A DNA stretch of 64,000 nt from the NCBI GenBank assembly GCA_017307955.1, contig JAFKFV010000010.1, forward strand, positions 124,001-188,000. The letters run 5' to 3'. The translations under genes and the position numbers were made by a program. Shown piece after piece: positions 35,985 to 46,489 of this stretch. Source of the DNA: Allobosea sp. (GTDB lineage Bacteria > Pseudomonadota > Alphaproteobacteria > Rhizobiales > Kaistiaceae). The number at the start of each line of letters is the position of its first letter. Position 1 is the first letter of the stretch. Below the pieces are notes generated by a model that saw nothing but the letters and a program-made list of their open reading frames with translations, had not been told where the DNA came from and ran no database searches.

Positions 35985-37403
35985 ATGTCCAAACCGGTCG
36001 TCACGCGTTTCGCCCCTTCGCCCACCGGCTTCCTGCATATCGGCGGCGGCCGCACGGCGCTGTTCAACTGGCTCTATGCCCGCCACACCGGCGGCAAGAT
36101 GCTGCTCAGGATCGAGGACACCGACCGCGAACGCTCGACCGAGGCGGCGATCGACGCCATCATCGACGGGCTCAAATGGCTCGGTCTCGACTGGGAGGGC
36201 GAGACCGTCTTTCAGTTCGCGCGGGCGCCGCGCCACCGCGAGGTGGTCGAGGAGATGCTGGCGGCCGGCAAGGCCTATCGCTGCTACTGCACGCCGGAAG
36301 AGCTGAAGGAGATGCGCGAGAAGGCGATGGCCGAGGGCCGCGCGCCGCGCTACGACGGCACCTGGCGCGACCGCGACCCGGCCGAGGCGCCTGCCGGCGT
36401 CAAGCCGGCGATCCGCATCCGCGCGCCGCAGGACGGCGAGACGGTCATCGAGGACCGCGTGCAGGGCCGCGTCGTCATCCCCAACAAGGATCTCGACGAT
36501 CTCGTGCTGCTGCGCTCCGACGGCAACCCGACCTACATGCTCTCGGTCGTCGTTGACGATCACGACATGGGCGTCACGCATATCATCCGCGGCGACGATC
36601 ACCTGACCAATGCCGCGCGGCAGATGATCATCTACCAGGCCATGGGCTGGGAGGTGCCGGTCATGGCGCATATCCCGCTGATCCACGGTCCGGACGGGGC
36701 CAAGCTCTCCAAGCGCCATGGCGCGCTGGGCGTCGATGCCTATCGCGCCATGGGCTATCTGCCGGTGGCGATGCGCAACTATCTCGTCCGCCTCGGCTGG
36801 GCGCATGGCGACGACGAGATCATGTCGACGGAGGACATGGTGAACTGGTTCGACGTCGACGATGTCGGCCGCTCCGCCTCGCGCTTCGACTTCGCCAAGC
36901 TCGAGAACCTCAACGGCCACTATATGCGCGCGACGCCGGACGAGGAGCTCTACGAGCTCTTCGTCGAGACTTTGCCGCATCTCCCCGGCGGAGCGGCGAT
37001 GAAGGCCGATCTCGACCAGGCCAAGGCGGCACAACTCCGCATGGCGCTGCCGGGGCTGAAGGAGCGCGCCAAGACGCTCGTCGAGTTGAAGGACGGCGCC
37101 GCGTTCCTGTTCGCGAACCGGCCGCTCGCGCTCGACGAGAAGGCCACGGCGATCCTGGACGCCGACGCGCGCGGCCTGCTGAAGCGTCTCCACGCCGTGC
37201 TCATCGAGACGGAATGGACGGTCGAGGCGACGGAAGCGGCGGTGAAGGCCTTCGCGGAAGCGGAAGGCCTGAAGCTCGGCAAGGTCGCGCAGCCGCTCCG
37301 CGCCGCGCTCACCGGCCGTTCCACATCGCCCGGCATCTTCGACGTGCTGATGGTGCTCGGCCGCGAGGAGAGCCTCGGCCGCATCGCCGACCAGGCCGCC
37401 TGA
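35985..37403 (+). CDS. gltX: Glutamate--tRNA ligase
   Basis: 472-residue class I aminoacyl-tRNA synthetase. [20 protein letters not shown] carries the HIGH motif, [10 protein letters not shown] the KMSKS motif; [10 protein letters not shown] and [17 protein letters not shown] are standard. The start [13 protein letters not shown] at 35985 is fixed by family alignment. The helical anticodon-binding part extends to the C-terminus. Monocistronic or followed by gltA after 259 bp. Alphaproteobacteria often carry two paralogues (GltX1/GltX2); which one this is cannot be told. Confidence 0.97.
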   Translation: MSKPVVTRFAPSPTGFLHIGGGRTALFNWLYARHTGGKMLLRIEDTDRERSTEAAIDAIIDGLKWLGLDWEGETVFQFARAPRHREVVEEMLAAGKAYRCYCTPEELKEMREKAMAEGRAPRYDGTWRDRDPAEAPAGVKPAIRIRAPQDGETVIEDRVQGRVVIPNKDLDDLVLLRSDGNPTYMLSVVVDDHDMGVTHIIRGDDHLTNAARQMIIYQAMGWEVPVMAHIPLIHGPDGAKLSKRHGALGVDAYRAMGYLPVAMRNYLVRLGWAHGDDEIMSTEDMVNWFDVDDVGRSASRFDFAKLENLNGHYMRATPDEELYELFVETLPHLPGGAAMKADLDQAKAAQLRMALPGLKERAKTLVELKDGAAFLFANRPLALDEKATAILDADARGLLKRLHAVLIETEWTVEATEAAVKAFAEAEGLKLGKVAQPLRAALTGRSTSPGIFDVLMVLGREESLGRIADQAA

Positions 37404-37448
37404 GCCTCCCGGCGGGGGCGTTTATCGCCGCCGTCCAACCATGCTAAC

Positions 37449-37501
37449 CTTCGCCCGAAATGGGCGAAGATCGCACAAATAGTACGGGTTCCTTACGGGT
37501 T
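37449..37501 (+). promoter_or_regulatory. gltA upstream hairpin and TACGGGTT direct repeat
   Basis: A perfect 8-bp stem CTTCGCCC-GAAAT-GGGCGAAG at 37449-37469 is followed by two copies of TACGGGTT at 37483-37490 and 37494-37501 (11-bp period). The hairpin lacks a T-run, so it is a weak terminator for gltX at best. The repeats may be a protein-binding site controlling gltA. The rest of the 259-bp gap shows a ribosome-binding AAGGGGG 9 bp before gltA. Confidence 0.4.
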
Positions 37502-37662
37502 ATGACGCGCCGCTGCAGACGGCTGCGGCTGTCTTGCCGCGTTGCAATAAATGGGTTACGCAAGTGCACATCCGTTTCCCTGCGGCTCCGTTCCGGCCGT
37601 GCTGACCGTCGACGCCCGCGTTCCCGCCAGAAGAATTTTCTTTCTCCAAGGGGGTTGGCTGC

Positions 37663-38958
37663 ATGACCGATCATAACAAGGCGACACTCACGATTGGCGA
37701 TCAGTCGTGGGATTTCGCGATCAAGGAAGGGACGATCGGCCCCGAGGTGATCGATATCGGCTCGCTCTACGCGAAGACCGGGCGTTTCACCTATGATCCG
37801 GGCTTCACCTCGACCGGTGCCTGCGATTCCAAGATCACCTTCATCGACGGCGACGAAGGCGTTCTCCTCTATCGCGGCTATCCGATCGAGCAGCTCGCCG
37901 AGCATGGCGACTTCCTCGAGACCTGCTACCTGCTGCTCTATGGCGACCTGCCGACCGCGGCGCAGAAGGCCGATTTCGACCAGCGCGTGACCTATCACAC
38001 GATGGTCCACGAGCAGATGTCGCGCTTCTATACCGGCTTCCGCCGCGACGCCCATCCGATGGCGATCATGGTCGGCGTCGTCGGCGCGCTCTCGGCCTTC
38101 TATCATGACTCGACGGACATCTCGGACCCGCACCAGCGCATGGTCGCGAGCCTCCGCCTCATCGCGAAGATGCCGACCATCGCCGCGATGGCCTACAAAT
38201 ACCATGTCGGCCAGCCCTTCGTGTATCCGCTCAACGCGCTCGACTATGCGTCGAACTTCCTGCGCATGTGCTTCGCGGTGCCGGCGGAGGAGTACAAGGT
38301 CAATCCGATCCTCGCCCGCGCGATGGACCGGATCTTCATCCTGCATGCCGATCACGAGCAGAACGCGTCGACCTCGACCGTCCGCCTCGCCGGCTCCTCG
38401 GGCGCCAATCCCTTCGCCTGCATCGCGGCCGGTATCGCCTGCCTCTGGGGCCCTGCCCATGGCGGCGCCAACGAGGCGGCGCTCAACATGCTGCAGGAGA
38501 TCGGCACGGTCGAGCGGATCCCGGAATATATCGCCCGCGCCAAGGACAAGAACGATCCGTTCCGCCTGATGGGCTTCGGCCACCGGGTCTACAAGAACTA
38601 CGACCCGCGCGCCAAGATCATGCAGCGCACCTGCCACGAGGTGCTGTCGGAGCTCGGCATCACCGACGATCCGGTGCTCGAAGTGGCGCTGGAGCTGGAG
38701 CGCATCGCGCTCAGCGACGACTATTTCGTCGAGAAGAAGCTCTACCCGAATATCGACTTCTATTCCGGCATCACGCTGAAGGCGCTCGGCTTCCCGACGA
38801 CCATGTTCACCGTGCTGTTCGCGCTCGCGCGCACCGTGGGCTGGATCGCGCAGTGGAAGGAGATGGTCGAGGATCCGAGCCAGCGCATCGGCCGCCCGCG
38901 CCAGCTCTATTCCGGCGCCGACCGCCGCGACTATATCCCCGTCTCGAAGCGCCGCTGA
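37663..38958 (+). CDS. gltA: Type II citrate synthase
   Basis: 431 residues, size of the hexameric NADH-sensitive type II enzymes. Condenses oxaloacetate and acetyl-Co[23 protein letters not shown] block (residues 225-245) with the active-site His, [12 protein letters not shown] with the second His, [15 protein letters not shown] and, near the C-terminus, the catalytic Asp region [14 protein letters not shown]. Own terminator follows. Confidence 0.98.
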   Translation: MTDHNKATLTIGDQSWDFAIKEGTIGPEVIDIGSLYAKTGRFTYDPGFTSTGACDSKITFIDGDEGVLLYRGYPIEQLAEHGDFLETCYLLLYGDLPTAAQKADFDQRVTYHTMVHEQMSRFYTGFRRDAHPMAIMVGVVGALSAFYHDSTDISDPHQRMVASLRLIAKMPTIAAMAYKYHVGQPFVYPLNALDYASNFLRMCFAVPAEEYKVNPILARAMDRIFILHADHEQNASTSTVRLAGSSGANPFACIAAGIACLWGPAHGGANEAALNMLQEIGTVERIPEYIARAKDKNDPFRLMGFGHRVYKNYDPRAKIMQRTCHEVLSELGITDDPVLEVALELERIALSDDYFVEKKLYPNIDFYSGITLKALGFPTTMFTVLFALARTVGWIAQWKEMVEDPSQRIGRPRQLYSGADRRDYIPVSKRR

Positions 38959-38980
38959 GAGCACGGAACTTCGAAAGATC

Positions 38981-39008
38981 GGGGCGCCTTCGGGCGCCCC
39001 TTTCTTTT
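38981..39008 (+). terminator. Rho-independent terminator of gltA
   Basis: Perfect 8-bp stem GGGGCGCC/GGCGCCCC closed by TTCG (38981-39000) followed by TTTCTTTT. It sits 22 bp after the gltA stop and touches the end of the convergent EamA gene. Confidence 0.95.
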
Positions 39009-39895
39009 CAGCGCCCTGAACGGATCTCTGCCGATCGCAGCCGCTCGCGGTGGATCGTGTAGAGGCCGGTAGCGACGACGATGATGGTGCCGGTGATCGT
39101 GAAGATGTCCGGGATGTCGCCCCAGACGAGATAGCCGAGCGCGATGGCAAACAGGATCACGGCGTAGCGGAACGGCGCGATGACGCCCATCTCGCCATGG
39201 CGCATGGCGAGGATCACGGTCCCGTAGCCGATGAGCAGCAGGAAGGCGGCGCCGGCGAGGAGCAGCAACTCGTCCAGCGTCGGCGCCAGCCAGACCTCGT
39301 CGAACGACATCGCAAGCCCCGCGATGAGCACTGCGCCGGCCGTGACCGCCGTCACCAGCAGCGTCGGCATGCCGGGCGGGAAGCTGCGCGTGACGAGATC
39401 GCGCATCGTCACGAAGGCCATCGAGGCGAGGGCAGCCAGCGCATAGGCGTCGAAGCCTTCGAGACCCGGCCGCATGATGATCATGACGCCGACGAAGCCG
39501 AGGCCGATCGCCATCCAGCGCCGCCAGCCGACCTGCTCGCGCAGGAACACCGCCGCGGCGGCGGTCGTCATCAGCGGCACGATCTGCGAGATCGCCGAGG
39601 CATTGGCGATCGGCATATGGAACAGCGCGTAGAGATAGAGGATCGTGCCGCCGATCTCGCCGACGGTCCGCCAGGCGACGAGCCTGTTTCCGGCGAGCCG
39701 CCAGGCGCGGTGACCGCCCGTCGCGAAGAGAAGAGCGAGGATCAGCACGAGCGCGACTGTGCCGCGCAGGACGATGATCTCGCCGATCGGCAGCCGCTCG
39801 CTGACGACCTTGATCATCGTATCGTTGAGGATGAAGGCGAGGATCGACAGCAGCAGATAGCCGATGCCGCGGAGATTGGCCTCGAAGGACGACAT
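39008..39895 (-). CDS. EamA/DMT superfamily transporter
   Basis: 295 residues with about ten membrane helices in two EamA repeats: repeat 1 begins GIGYLLLSILAFILNDTMIKVVS and ends near ANASAISQIVPLMTTAAAAVFL; repeat 2 includes LLIGYGTVILAMRHGEMGVIAPFRY and VWGDIPDIFTITG. Drug/metabolite exporters of this family move amino acids, purines or other small solutes; substrate unknown. Convergent with gltA. Confidence 0.92.
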   Translation of the reverse strand: MSSFEANLRGIGYLLLSILAFILNDTMIKVVSERLPIGEIIVLRGTVALVLILALLFATGGHRAWRLAGNRLVAWRTVGEIGGTILYLYALFHMPIANASAISQIVPLMTTAAAAVFLREQVGWRRWMAIGLGFVGVMIIMRPGLEGFDAYALAALASMAFVTMRDLVTRSFPPGMPTLLVTAVTAGAVLIAGLAMSFDEVWLAPTLDELLLLAGAAFLLLIGYGTVILAMRHGEMGVIAPFRYAVILFAIALGYLVWGDIPDIFTITGTIIVVATGLYTIHRERLRSAEIRSGR

Positions 39896-40111
39896 GGACG
39901 CTGAACTTGACCGGCGACAGGAAGCGTCCCACGCGGCCAGGAGCGCCGCGTCGGGACGGGCCGCACCCCATGGTCACGGCGAAGGCACAATGCTCAATCG
40001 CGCGGCGCCGCGCAACGGACGGCGCGGATCGATCCCGACCTTTGTCGCCGCTGGATCGCTCGGCCGATCAGGTCTCGGCCCAGGCTTCGAGCAGGCCACC
40101 GAAGCGTCCGG

Positions 40112-40594
40112 TCACGGGATCGCTCTGAGGCCGCGGCACGGCGGCGATGGCGCGGCGGCGATGGCGCGGCGGAGCTGATCGGCATCGCCCTCCCCGGCCC
40201 TCACGAGATCATAGTCGGCGCCGGGCGGATAGGCGCCGACGACGATGAGATCCGATGACGCCTCGATCAGCTTGTGGCCGGTGCCGGAGGGAAGCAGAAC
40301 CGCGTCGCCGGCCGCCACCGCGAGGATCGGCCCGCTCTCGCCGCCGAACTGCACGCGGGCAGAGCCGGCGCCGATACCGAGCGCCTCATGCGTCAACGAA
40401 TGGAAATGCGTGAACCGATAGATGCCGTCATGCCAGGACACCGGCCAGCCGTTCGCGTCGAACAGCGCATCGAGCGCAGCCGTCGCTGTGCCCGATGCGT
40501 CCACCGGGGCCGCCCTCGTGTACAGGATCAGCGACCAGCGCGGGTGATTGGGGACCTCGCCGCTATCGGCGAGTCGGATCGTCTCGATCTTCAT
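40112..40594 (-). CDS. Cupin-domain protein (YjlB-like)
   Basis: 160 residues. One cupin barrel: FTHFHSLTHEALGIGAGSA resembles cupin motif 1 (two His and a Glu), GDAVLLPSGTGHKLIEAS cupin motif 2 (His). The N-terminus NHPRWSLILYTRAA is typical of the YjlB group. 19 bp downstream of moaA on the same strand, so co-transcribed, but a link to molybdopterin synthesis is not evident. The last 15 residues (PSPPCRGLRAIP) look unstructured. Confidence 0.8.
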   Translation of the reverse strand: MKIETIRLADSGEVPNHPRWSLILYTRAAPVDASGTATAALDALFDANGWPVSWHDGIYRFTHFHSLTHEALGIGAGSARVQFGGESGPILAVAAGDAVLLPSGTGHKLIEASSDLIVVGAYPPGADYDLVRAGEGDADQLRRAIAAAPSPPCRGLRAIP

Positions 40595-40613
40595 GCTGCC
40601 GTCCGCGCCGGCG

Positions 40614-41669
40614 TCAGCCGCCGGTCATGCTCATATGCCGGCCGAGCGCCGGCCGATTGTGCTCGCGGTCGATAATGAAGTCGTGGCCTTTCGGTTTCCT
40701 CGCAATCGCCTCGTCGATGGCAGTCGCGATGAGTTCGTTGCCCTCCGAGGCGCGAAGCGGCGCACGGAGATCGCGGGCATCCTCCTGGCCGAGGCACATG
40801 AAGAGCGTGCCGGTGCAGGTGACGCGGACGCGGTTGCAGCTCTCGCAGAAATTATGGGTCAGCGGCGTAATGAAGCCGATGCGCCCGCCGGTCTCGGCGA
40901 CGGTGACGTAGCGGGCCGGCCCTCCGGTGCGGTGGTCGCTCTCGGCGAAGGTCCAGCGGCTGGCGAGGTCGCGGCGGACGGCGGAGAGCGGCAGATACTG
41001 GTCGAGCCGGTCGCCGTCGATCTCGCCGAGCGGCATCGTCTCGATGAGGGTCAGGTCCATGCCGCGGCCATGCGTCCAGCGGATCATGTCGTCGAGCTCG
41101 TGCTCGTTGACGCCCTTCAGCGCCACGGCGTTGATCTTGACGTGAATGCCAGCCGCCAGCGCGTCGTCGATCCCCTTCATGACGACGCCGAGGTCGCCGC
41201 GCCGCGTGATGGCGCGGAAGCGATCGGGATCGAGCGTATCGACGGAGACATTGATGCGCCGGACGCCGCAGGCCGCGAGGTCGGCGGCGTAGCGCGAGAG
41301 CTGCGAGCCGTTGGTGGTCAGCGTCAGTTCGTCCAGCTGGCCGCTGTCGAGATGGCGCGAGAGCGAGCGGATCAGCGTCATGATCCCGCGCCGGACGAGG
41401 GGCTCGCCGCCAGTGAGACGCAGCCGCTTGACGCCCTTCTCGACGAAGACGGTGCACAGCCGGTCGAGTTCCTCAAGCGTCAGCACCTCCCGCTTCGGCA
41501 GGAAAGTCATGTCCTCGGCCATGCAATAGACGCAGCGGAAATCGCAGCGGTCGGTGACCGAAACGCGCAGGTAGCGGATCGCGCGGCCGAAGGGATCGAC
41601 CATCGGCGCGGCGGCCGGCGACCCTGCCTCCAATCTGGCTTTCGGGAGCGTATCGATGATCGTCGTCAT
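40614..41669 (-). CDS. moaA: GTP 3',8-cyclase (molybdenum cofactor biosynthesis MoaA)
   Basis: 351 residues from ATG 41669. Radical-SAM cysteines C42-x3-C46-x2-C49 in [10 protein letters not shown]; second [4Fe-4S] site for GTP in [21 protein letters not shown]-terminal double glycine (MTGG) needed for GTP rearrangement. [13 protein letters not shown] and [11 protein letters not shown] are standard. First step from GTP to cyclic pyranopterin phosphate; MoaC is not in the window. Divergent from the DUF971 gene across 121 bp. Confidence 0.97.
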   Translation of the reverse strand: MTTIIDTLPKARLEAGSPAAAPMVDPFGRAIRYLRVSVTDRCDFRCVYCMAEDMTFLPKREVLTLEELDRLCTVFVEKGVKRLRLTGGEPLVRRGIMTLIRSLSRHLDSGQLDELTLTTNGSQLSRYAADLAACGVRRINVSVDTLDPDRFRAITRRGDLGVVMKGIDDALAAGIHVKINAVALKGVNEHELDDMIRWTHGRGMDLTLIETMPLGEIDGDRLDQYLPLSAVRRDLASRWTFAESDHRTGGPARYVTVAETGGRIGFITPLTHNFCESCNRVRVTCTGTLFMCLGQEDARDLRAPLRASEGNELIATAIDEAIARKPKGHDFIIDREHNRPALGRHMSMTGG

Positions 41670-41790
41670 GTCGATATCGGGGCGATGTCCGGGCGCCGCA
41701 GGGGACGGCGCGCTCCAACTCATGTAGAGGATGAAGCGCGCGGATCAAAGCACTCATCGTCCGCGCTCAACGAGCTGTGAGCGAACTATA

Positions 41791-42162
41791 ATGCCGGAAG
41801 CCTCCCCCGCCTGGCCGACCGAGATCCGCCTTTCGCCCGACAAGCGGCAGCTGACCGTCGCCTTCGACGATGGACGCAGCTACGCCTTCACGGCCGAATT
41901 CCTGCGCGTCACGAGCCCATCCGCCGAGGTCCAGGGGCATGCGCCGGCGCAGCGGCAGACCGTGCCGGGCAAGATGGATGTCGCGATCCGCTCGATCGAT
42001 CCCGTGGGCAACTATGCCATCCGGCTGAACTTCGACGACGGCCATCATACGGGACTGTTTTCCTGGTCCTATCTCGCCGAGATCGGCCGCGACCATGACG
42101 CGCTCTGGTCGCGCTATCTCGCCGAGCTTGCGCAAAAAGGGCTCAGCCGCACGCAACGCTGA
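41791..42162 (+). CDS. DUF971 domain protein (gamma-butyrobetaine hydroxylase N-terminal-like)
   Basis: 123 residues starting at ATG 41791. PTEIRLSPDKRQLTVAFDDG, FLRVTSPSAEVQGH, and NYAIRLNFDDGHHTGLFSWSYL match DUF971, a small zinc-binding-like fold also found fused to Mrp/ApbC Fe-S carriers and to butyrobetaine hydroxylase. Stand-alone members are conserved near moaA in many alphaproteobacteria, by my recollection; function not established. Confidence 0.88.
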   Translation: MPEASPAWPTEIRLSPDKRQLTVAFDDGRSYAFTAEFLRVTSPSAEVQGHAPAQRQTVPGKMDVAIRSIDPVGNYAIRLNFDDGHHTGLFSWSYLAEIGRDHDALWSRYLAELAQKGLSRTQR

Positions 42163-42270
42163 CCGCCCTGCGCGGGTTGATCGATCGCAACGCGGCCGGC
42201 GACCCGATGCATCAGGATTGCTCCATCCAGGCCGGCCCGCTTTGCCGGCCAACGAGGAGGAGTCCGCGAA

Positions 42271-42720
42271 ATGGACCGCATCGATATCCCGCGCCGTGGC
42301 TTCGTGCTCGTCTGCGACGGCGCCCGCGCCATGATCCTGCAGAACGAAGGCGACACCGAACTGGTCAATCTGAAGCTCGTCGATGCCTTCAATCAGGACG
42401 ATCCGATGTCGCATACGCTCGGCACCGACCGTCCCGGCCGGGTGCACCAATCGCATGGGGAAGCTCGCAGCGCCGTCGAGATCGTCGACCTGCATGACGA
42501 GGCGGAGATCGTCTTCCTGAAGCGCATTCTCGGCGAGTTGGAAGGGGTACTCCGCGAGCGGCAGGGCCGATATCTCGCCGTCATCGCGCCGCCGCGGGCG
42601 CTCGGCGTGCTCCGCGAAAGCTACCCGACCCAGCTCAGACATCTCGTCAAGCATGAGCTCGCGAAGGATCTGGTACAGTTGCCGATCTCGCAGATCGAGC
42701 GGCACCTGGCCGGCGGCTGA
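42271..42720 (+). CDS. Host attachment family protein (baeRF-like)
   Basis: 149 residues. FVLVCDGARAMILQNEGD, LGTDRPGRVHQSHGEARSAVE and YLAVIAPPRALGVLRE are the conserved blocks of the host-attachment family, first named from Agrobacterium attachment mutants and related to the peptide-release-factor-like baeRF fold. Cytoplasmic and soluble; the name does not prove a role in attachment. 108 bp after the DUF971 gene, convergent with the Nudix gene (8 bp gap). Confidence 0.85.
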   Translation: MDRIDIPRRGFVLVCDGARAMILQNEGDTELVNLKLVDAFNQDDPMSHTLGTDRPGRVHQSHGEARSAVEIVDLHDEAEIVFLKRILGELEGVLRERQGRYLAVIAPPRALGVLRESYPTQLRHLVKHELAKDLVQLPISQIERHLAGG

Positions 42721-42728
42721 GCCGGACG

Positions 42729-43211
42729 TTACTTGAAGAGCGGCTGGCCGGCGGTGAGATCGGCCAGCCGGTCGAGGAACGGGATCTGGGCCGGGTTGAT
42801 CTTACCGCGTGCCGCGTCGGGCGACAGCCATTCGGCGCGGTCGACCTCCGGGAACTCCGCGAACCGTCCGCTTTCCGGCGGCCACTCCATCTCGAAGACA
42901 TTGCTGGCGAAGCGCGAGAGATCGAAGTCGCCTTCCATGGCGAAGCCATGCACGATCTTGCCGGCCCTCTGGCGGATCGAGCCGAGCGGCAGCAGCGCAC
43001 CGGTCGGCAGGACGCCGAGTTCCTCGGCGAACTCGCGGCGCGCGGCATAGTCGGTCGCCTCGCCGGGCTCGACCTCGCCTTTCGGGATCGTCCAGGCGCC
43101 GGCGTCGCGGCGTTTCCAGAACGGCCCACCCGGATGAACCAGCAGAACCTCTGTCCCGGAGGCGCTTCTCCGGAACATCAGGATGCCGGCGCTTTCCGCC
43201 GCCTTCGCCAT
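42729..43211 (-). CDS. NUDIX hydrolase
   Basis: 160 residues. Complete Nudix box GEVEPGEATDYAARREFAEELG (G-x5-E-x7-REF-x-EE-x-G). AGILMFRRSASGTEVLLVHPGGPFW and AWTIPKG before it resemble diadenosine-polyphosphate or house-cleaning hydrolases of the predicted AP4A type. Start ATG 43211. Upstream gene of the RND operon is 68 bp away on the same strand but the content suggests independent housekeeping. Confidence 0.93.
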   Translation of the reverse strand: MAKAAESAGILMFRRSASGTEVLLVHPGGPFWKRRDAGAWTIPKGEVEPGEATDYAARREFAEELGVLPTGALLPLGSIRQRAGKIVHGFAMEGDFDLSRFASNVFEMEWPPESGRFAEFPEVDRAEWLSPDAARGKINPAQIPFLDRLADLTAGQPLFK

Positions 43212-43279
43212 CGCCTCGCCTCCGGCAGCAACGCGCCGCCGAAGGTCAATCTATGGTGCCGGGGGCGCCGAACAACCGT

Positions 43280-46200
43280 TCACGTCGCCTTCCGCTCGCC
43301 GCGCAGCGCCACATAGATCGCCGGAATGACGAGCACGGTCAGCGCGGTGGACGAGGCGAGGCCGAACAGGAGCGAGATCGCGAGCCCCTGGAAGATCGGA
43401 TCGGTGAGGATCACCGCCGCGCCGATCATCGCCGCGATGGCGGTAAGCAGGATCGGCTTGAAGCGGATCGCGCCGGCCTCGAGCAGCACGTCGACGAGCG
43501 GCCGGCCGGGCGTCCGCGCATGGCGGATGAAATCCACGAGCAGGATCGAGTTGCGCACGATGATACCGGCAAGCGCGATGAAGCCGATCATCGAGGTTGC
43601 GGAGAACGGCGCGCCGAACAGCCAGTGGCCGATCATGATGCCGATCAGCGTCAGCGGGATCGGCGTCAGGATGACGAGCGGCAGCCGGAACGAGCCGAAC
43701 TGGGCGACGACGAGGATATAGATGGCGAGGATCGCGACGCCGAAGGCGGCGCCCATGTCGCGGAACGTGACCCAGGTGACCTCCCACTCGCCGTCCCAGA
43801 GCAGGACCGGCTTCGTCTCGTCGTCGGGCTGGCCGTGCAGGGCGATCTCCGGCTTCGGGACATTGCCCCAGTCGGCCTTGTCGATGGCGTCGGCCACCGC
43901 GATCATCCCGTAGACGGGCGCCTCATAGGCGCCGGCGAGGTCGCCGATCACCATCTCGGCCGGGCGGCCGTTATGTCGGAAGATCGGATAGGACGACGGC
44001 TCGCGGGAGACATGGACGACGTCACCGAGCTCGACCACGCCGCGACTACCGGGCAGCGCATTGGCAGGCACCGGCGTTGACAGCGCCTTCTCGTCGACGA
44101 CGCCATTCTCCTTGGAAAGCGCCATCACGATCGGGATCGGCTGGCGGCCGCCGCCGCGATGCGAGTAGCCAACGGTCGCGCCGCCATAGAGCGCGGTGAT
44201 CGCGTCATACACGTCGCTCTGCTCGACCCGGTAATATTCGAGATTGTCCTGGTCGATCGAGAGGCGAACCCGCTCGGCCTGCGTGCCGTAGCTGTCGTCG
44301 ACATCGACGATGAAGGGCACCGACGCAAAGGTCTCGCGGACCTTGGCCGCCACCGCGCGGCGCGTCTCTGCATCCGGGCCATAGACCTCGGCGAGCAGCG
44401 TCGCCATCACCGGCGGTCCCGGCGGCGGCTCGACGACCTTGACCGCGCTGCCGGCCGGCAGGTGGAGGCCCTTCAGGCGGTCGCGGATATCGAGTGCCAC
44501 GGCATGGCTGGTGCGGCTGCGCTCGCCCTTCGGCGTCAGGTTGACGGCGATGTCGCCCTGCTGCGGTCCGGAGCGCAGATAATAGTGGCGGACGAGGCCG
44601 TTGAAATTGAACGGCGCCGCGGTGCCGGCATAGGTCTGGAACGAGACGATCTCCTCGACGCCGGCGAGCCGGTCGACCATGGCCTGCAACACTCGGTCGG
44701 TGTCCTCCACCGAGGAGCCGCGCGGCAGGTCGAGCACGACCTGCAGCTCCGACTTGTTGTCGAAGGGCAGCAGCTTCACCGTGACATGCTTCGTGTAGAT
44801 GAGCCCCATCGAGGCGAAGGTCGCCGCGCCGACGATGATGAGGAACAGCCAGGACCGGGTGCGCGAGGCGAGGATGGGCCGGGCGACGGCGCGGTAGATG
44901 CGTCCGAGCCGGCCACCATCGGCGGCCTCATGCTCATGCGCATGGCCGTGCGCCGCGTCCTTCGGGCTGAAGCGGAGCATCAGCCAGGGCGTTAGGATCA
45001 CCGCGACGAAGAAGGAGAACAGCATCGCCGCCGAGGCGTTGGCGGGGATCGGGCTCATATAGGGGCCCATCATGCCCGACACGAAGAGCATCGGCAGCAG
45101 CGCGGCGACGACGGTGAGCGTCGCGACGATGGTCGGATTGCCGACCTCGGCGACGGCGTCGATCGCCGCCTGGCTGCGCGAGCGGCCGTCCTTCATGGCC
45201 CAGTGCCGGGCGATGTTCTCGATCACGACGATCGCATCGTCGACAAGGATGCCGATCGAGAAGATGAGCGCGAACAGGCTGACGCGATTGAGCGTATAGC
45301 CCATCAGGCGGGCGGCGAAGAGCGTCAGCAGGATCGTCGTCGGGATGACGAGTGCGACGACGGCCGCCTCCCGCCAGCCGATGGCAATGGCGACGAGGAC
45401 GACGATCGAGACGGTGGCAAGGCCGAGATGGAACAGAAGCTCGTTCGCCTTCTCGTTGGCGCTCTCGCCGTAATTGCGCGTGATCGTCAGCGTCAGGTCC
45501 TCGGGGACGATGCCGCCGCGCACGGCTTCCAGCCGCTCGGTGATCGCCTCGGCGATGACGACGGCATTGGTGCCCGGACGCTTTGCGAGCGCCAGCGACA
45601 CGGTCGGAACGCGCACCAGCCCGTCGGCAGAGCGCTCGACGGTCGCGACGCGGGTCTCGTTGGGGCTGGTCGCCAGCACAATGTCGGCGACGTCGCGGAC
45701 ATAAACCGGGCGGCCGTCGCGGGCGGTGAGGACGAGATTGCCGATATCGGCGAGCTGCTGCAGCGTCTGGCCGGCGACGAGCGAGCGCTGCTCGCCGTCA
45801 TCGCGTACGCGGCCGACCGCGAAGGAGCGGTTCGCGCCGGCGATCTTGCCCTGGAGCTGCGCCAGCGTGATGCCGTAGAGCGAGAGCTTCTCGCCGTTGG
45901 GCTCGACGCGGAACTGCTCGGGCTGCTCGCCGACGATATAGGTGAGGCCGATATCCGGGAGTTTGGCGAGCTCGACCTGCAGTTCGCGCGCGACCCGCGT
46001 CAGCCCCTCCGAAGTCCAGCGGCCGGCGGCCTCGGGCTTCGGCGAGACATTGACGACGACGATCGCGACATCGTCGATGCCGCGCCCGACGATCTGCGGC
46101 TCCGGGATGCCGACCGGGATGCGGTCCATGTTGGCGCGCACCTTGTCGTGGACGCGCAGCACCGCGGCGTCGGACGAGGTGCCGACCTTGAACCGCGCGG

Positions 46201-46489
46201 TGACGAGGACGCCGTCGTCCTCGGTCTGCGAATAGACATGCTCGACGCCGTCTATGCTCTTGACGATCGTCTCCAGCGGCTCCGTCACCAGCTTCTCGGC
46301 GTCCTCGGCCTTGAGGCCGTTGGCCGAGACGCGGATATCGACCATCGGCACCGAAATCTGCGGCTCCTCCTCGCGCGGCAGCGTCACCAGGGCGACGAGG
46401 CCGAGCGCAAAGGCCGCCAGCAGGAAGAGCGGCGTCAGGGGGGAGTTGATGAAGGCGCGGGTGAGGCCGCCGGCGATGCCGAGTTTCAT
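43280..46489 (-). CDS. Efflux RND transporter permease (AcrB/AcrD/AcrF family)
   Basis: 1069 residues. FINSPLTPLFLLAAFALGLVAL with the tripled acid LPREEEPQISVPMVDI, and TM4 [18 protein letters not shown] with the two relay aspartates. Differs from the pump at 5658-8816 in its porter loops (DKVRANMDRIPVGIPEP, VEPPPGPPVMATLLAEVYG) and belongs to a branch often without a dedicated TolC. Operon with adaptor and DUF2892, under a divergent ArsR regulator of persulfide-sensor type, so the cargo may be a sulfur or thiol species (inference). Overlaps the adaptor by 4 bp. Confidence 0.93.
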   Translation of the reverse strand: MKLGIAGGLTRAFINSPLTPLFLLAAFALGLVALVTLPREEEPQISVPMVDIRVSANGLKAEDAEKLVTEPLETIVKSIDGVEHVYSQTEDDGVLVTARFKVGTSSDAAVLRVHDKVRANMDRIPVGIPEPQIVGRGIDDVAIVVVNVSPKPEAAGRWTSEGLTRVARELQVELAKLPDIGLTYIVGEQPEQFRVEPNGEKLSLYGITLAQLQGKIAGANRSFAVGRVRDDGEQRSLVAGQTLQQLADIGNLVLTARDGRPVYVRDVADIVLATSPNETRVATVERSADGLVRVPTVSLALAKRPGTNAVVIAEAITERLEAVRGGIVPEDLTLTITRNYGESANEKANELLFHLGLATVSIVVLVAIAIGWREAAVVALVIPTTILLTLFAARLMGYTLNRVSLFALIFSIGILVDDAIVVIENIARHWAMKDGRSRSQAAIDAVAEVGNPTIVATLTVVAALLPMLFVSGMMGPYMSPIPANASAAMLFSFFVAVILTPWLMLRFSPKDAAHGHAHEHEAADGGRLGRIYRAVARPILASRTRSWLFLIIVGAATFASMGLIYTKHVTVKLLPFDNKSELQVVLDLPRGSSVEDTDRVLQAMVDRLAGVEEIVSFQTYAGTAAPFNFNGLVRHYYLRSGPQQGDIAVNLTPKGERSRTSHAVALDIRDRLKGLHLPAGSAVKVVEPPPGPPVMATLLAEVYGPDAETRRAVAAKVRETFASVPFIVDVDDSYGTQAERVRLSIDQDNLEYYRVEQSDVYDAITALYGGATVGYSHRGGGRQPIPIVMALSKENGVVDEKALSTPVPANALPGSRGVVELGDVVHVSREPSSYPIFRHNGRPAEMVIGDLAGAYEAPVYGMIAVADAIDKADWGNVPKPEIALHGQPDDETKPVLLWDGEWEVTWVTFRDMGAAFGVAILAIYILVVAQFGSFRLPLVILTPIPLTLIGIMIGHWLFGAPFSATSMIGFIALAGIIVRNSILLVDFIRHARTPGRPLVDVLLEAGAIRFKPILLTAIAAMIGAAVILTDPIFQGLAISLLFGLASSTALTVLVIPAIYVALRGERKAT

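Noticed and set aside
37460..37666. Small open frame just before gltA
   Set aside because: Arg-rich, no ribosome-binding site, overlaps the gltA start; no family recognised.
43280..46489. Heavy-metal efflux (CusA/CzcA) assignment for the second RND pump
   Set aside because: The N-terminal REEEPQ pattern and TM4 DD motif fit the AcrB/HAE-like branch better, and the regulator lacks metal-binding cysteine pairs.
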